Below are positions 12,621 to 12,979 of a stretch of DNA of 12,979 nucleotides, piece by piece. Numbering within the stretch: position 1 is the stretch's first letter; the number at the start of each line of letters is the position of its first letter. The stretch lies in NCBI GenBank assembly GCA_023140035.1, contig JAGLML010000018.1, positions 1-12,979 of the forward strand, written 5' to 3'. The position numbers were made by a program, and so were the translations under genes. The notes under the pieces were generated by a model. The model was not told the DNA's origin. It saw only the letters and a list, made by a program, of their open reading frames with translations, and did not search any database. Origin of the DNA: Thermoplasmatales archaeon (GTDB lineage Archaea; Thermoplasmatota; E2; DHVEG-1).

Positions 12621-12665
12621 GTTACAGTATCTGTTACAAACCGTTACAAACCCCTAAACGTTACA
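12621..12665 (+). repeat. Four GTTACA direct repeats (iteron-like)
   Basis: GTTACA begins at 12621, 12633, 12643 and 12660 (spacings 12, 10 and 17). Two copies are extended to GTTACAAAC. Clusters of direct repeats near one helical turn apart are typical binding sites for replication initiators. Confidence 0.5.
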
Positions 12666-12766
12666 CATCTAAAAGCATCTATTCTCCCATAGTAACTTAG
12701 TTGTGTGTACATCTGTAAACGTTCCGCTGAAAATATTTAGAACGTAACAATATAAAATCTATAGAC

Positions 12767-12880
12767 TCAGGCATCAATAATATTAGTATGGTTATCTTTT
12801 ACATCATACAAACATTCAAAACAGATTCTATTCTGTTCTTCATCTTGGGATAATTTCTTATTACACTTTCTACAGTTCAT
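12767..12880 (-). CDS. 37-residue zinc-ribbon protein
   Basis: This minus-strand ORF begins MNCRKCNKKLSQDEEQNRIC and ends after a short acidic tail. It has two CxxC pairs, Cys3/Cys6 and Cys20/Cys23, spaced as in a small zinc ribbon, plus charged residues between them. Such mini zinc fingers are common in archaeal plasmids and viruses as nucleic-acid or protein adaptors (family knowledge). It starts 18 nt after the stop of the upstream gene (12899) and should be co-transcribed with it. The SD is weak (GGATTG). Transcription runs toward the origin-like region. Confidence 0.65.
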   Translation of the reverse strand: MNCRKCNKKLSQDEEQNRICFECLYDVKDNHTNIIDA

Positions 12881-12898
12881 TTGATTCAATCCGTAGTT

Positions 12899-12979
12899 TT
12901 ATACCAACTTCTTTATCCAGTATTCAACCTCAAAACATCCAGTATCTTCTGTAGAATTGGAAACATCCGTGGATGATTC
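12899..12979 (-). CDS. C-terminal end of an unknown protein (cut by window edge)
   Basis: The frame is open from the window edge to TAA at 12901-12899 and encodes the last 26 residues (acidic Ser/Thr-rich stretch, then CFEVEYWIKKLV). The start lies beyond the window. It immediately precedes the zinc-ribbon gene on the same strand, consistent with an operon. Too little is visible for a functional call, but the 18-nt gap to the next start and continuous frame support it being real. Confidence 0.5.
   Translation of the reverse strand, partial: ESSTDVSNSTEDTGCFEVEYWIKKLV

Larger units (their letters stand above)
12458..12766. other. Repeat-dense non-coding region, candidate replication origin
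   Basis: No ORF with coding character is present. The stretch is unusually dense in short inverted repeats: CCTAC/GTAGG around 12467-12478, GTAGT/ACTAC (12493-12507), TACCAGATA/TATCTGGTA (12534-12558), and AGTAT/ATACT (12593-12604). Many copies of ACTAC or its complement occur, followed by GTTACA repeats (12621-12665). The two strands differ sharply in G and C content here (few G on the plus strand). Together these suggest a replication origin or partition site for the element. Confidence 0.45.

Noticed and set aside
12458..12665. CRISPR array
   Set aside because: The repeats are only 5-9 bp with irregular spacing; there are no long direct repeats or unique spacers.
9852..12979. Integrase gene or second tRNA-derived att copy
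   Set aside because: I searched by eye for repeats of the tRNA 3' and 5' portions and for tyrosine-recombinase motifs and found none in the window.

Overview
The window reads as archaeal DNA, most likely from a methanogen of the Methanosarcinales. That placement is an inference. It rests on promoters with TATA boxes 25-30 bp before short-leader or leaderless starts, Shine-Dalgarno (SD) motifs of the GGTG/GGAGG type, a tRNA gene without encoded CCA, small winged-helix regulators of a type common in methanogens, a sensor kinase with a multi-span N-terminal membrane module beside stand-alone receivers, and exported surface proteins. The DNA is AT-rich, with long non-coding stretches and gene relics.

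Region 1 (about 1-2570) is loosely packed. It holds two hairpin structures, a broken helix-turn-helix gene relic, a winged-helix regulator on the minus strand (389-748), a possible structured RNA (856-931), and several very small genes. Two small minus-strand genes (starts at 1309 and 1598) share a promoter layout: the palindrome GACATTTTGTC about 17 bp upstream of the TATA box, with the same distance to both start codons. A third, half-decayed copy at the same spacing precedes the exported protein at 2581. A second winged-helix regulator lies at 2151-2423.

Region 2 (2581-5121) carries two convergent genes for exported proteins. One has a beta-rich head, an acidic linker and a C-terminal helical domain that resembles FIMAH. 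The other is a polyproline-hinged surface protein whose TATA box lies inside a perfect palindrome.

Region 3 (5586-9860) is a signalling locus. Two tiny overlapping ORFs lead into a 575-aa membrane histidine kinase. A single-domain receiver (7540-7914) follows, then a 404-aa protein made of three copies of an unrecognised domain (7917-9131). The promoter, receiver and repeat-protein unit is then repeated in tandem. The second receiver has Glu where the first has its phospho-accepting Asp, yet its last third is identical to the first at DNA level over 92 bp. The second repeat protein is a truncated remnant that runs into a tRNA-Val(CAC) gene on the opposite strand.

Region 4 (9852-12979) looks like part of a plasmid- or virus-derived element abutting the tRNA. 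It has a ribbon-helix-helix regulator whose frame runs into the tRNA and whose TATA box lies in a palindrome, a large divergent P-loop helicase-like protein, a 400-bp origin-like region (A/T-only tract, inverted repeats, four GTTACA repeats), a 37-aa zinc-ribbon protein, and the end of another gene on the minus strand. No integrase and no second attachment-site copy are visible in the window, so integration at the tRNA is inferred, not shown.
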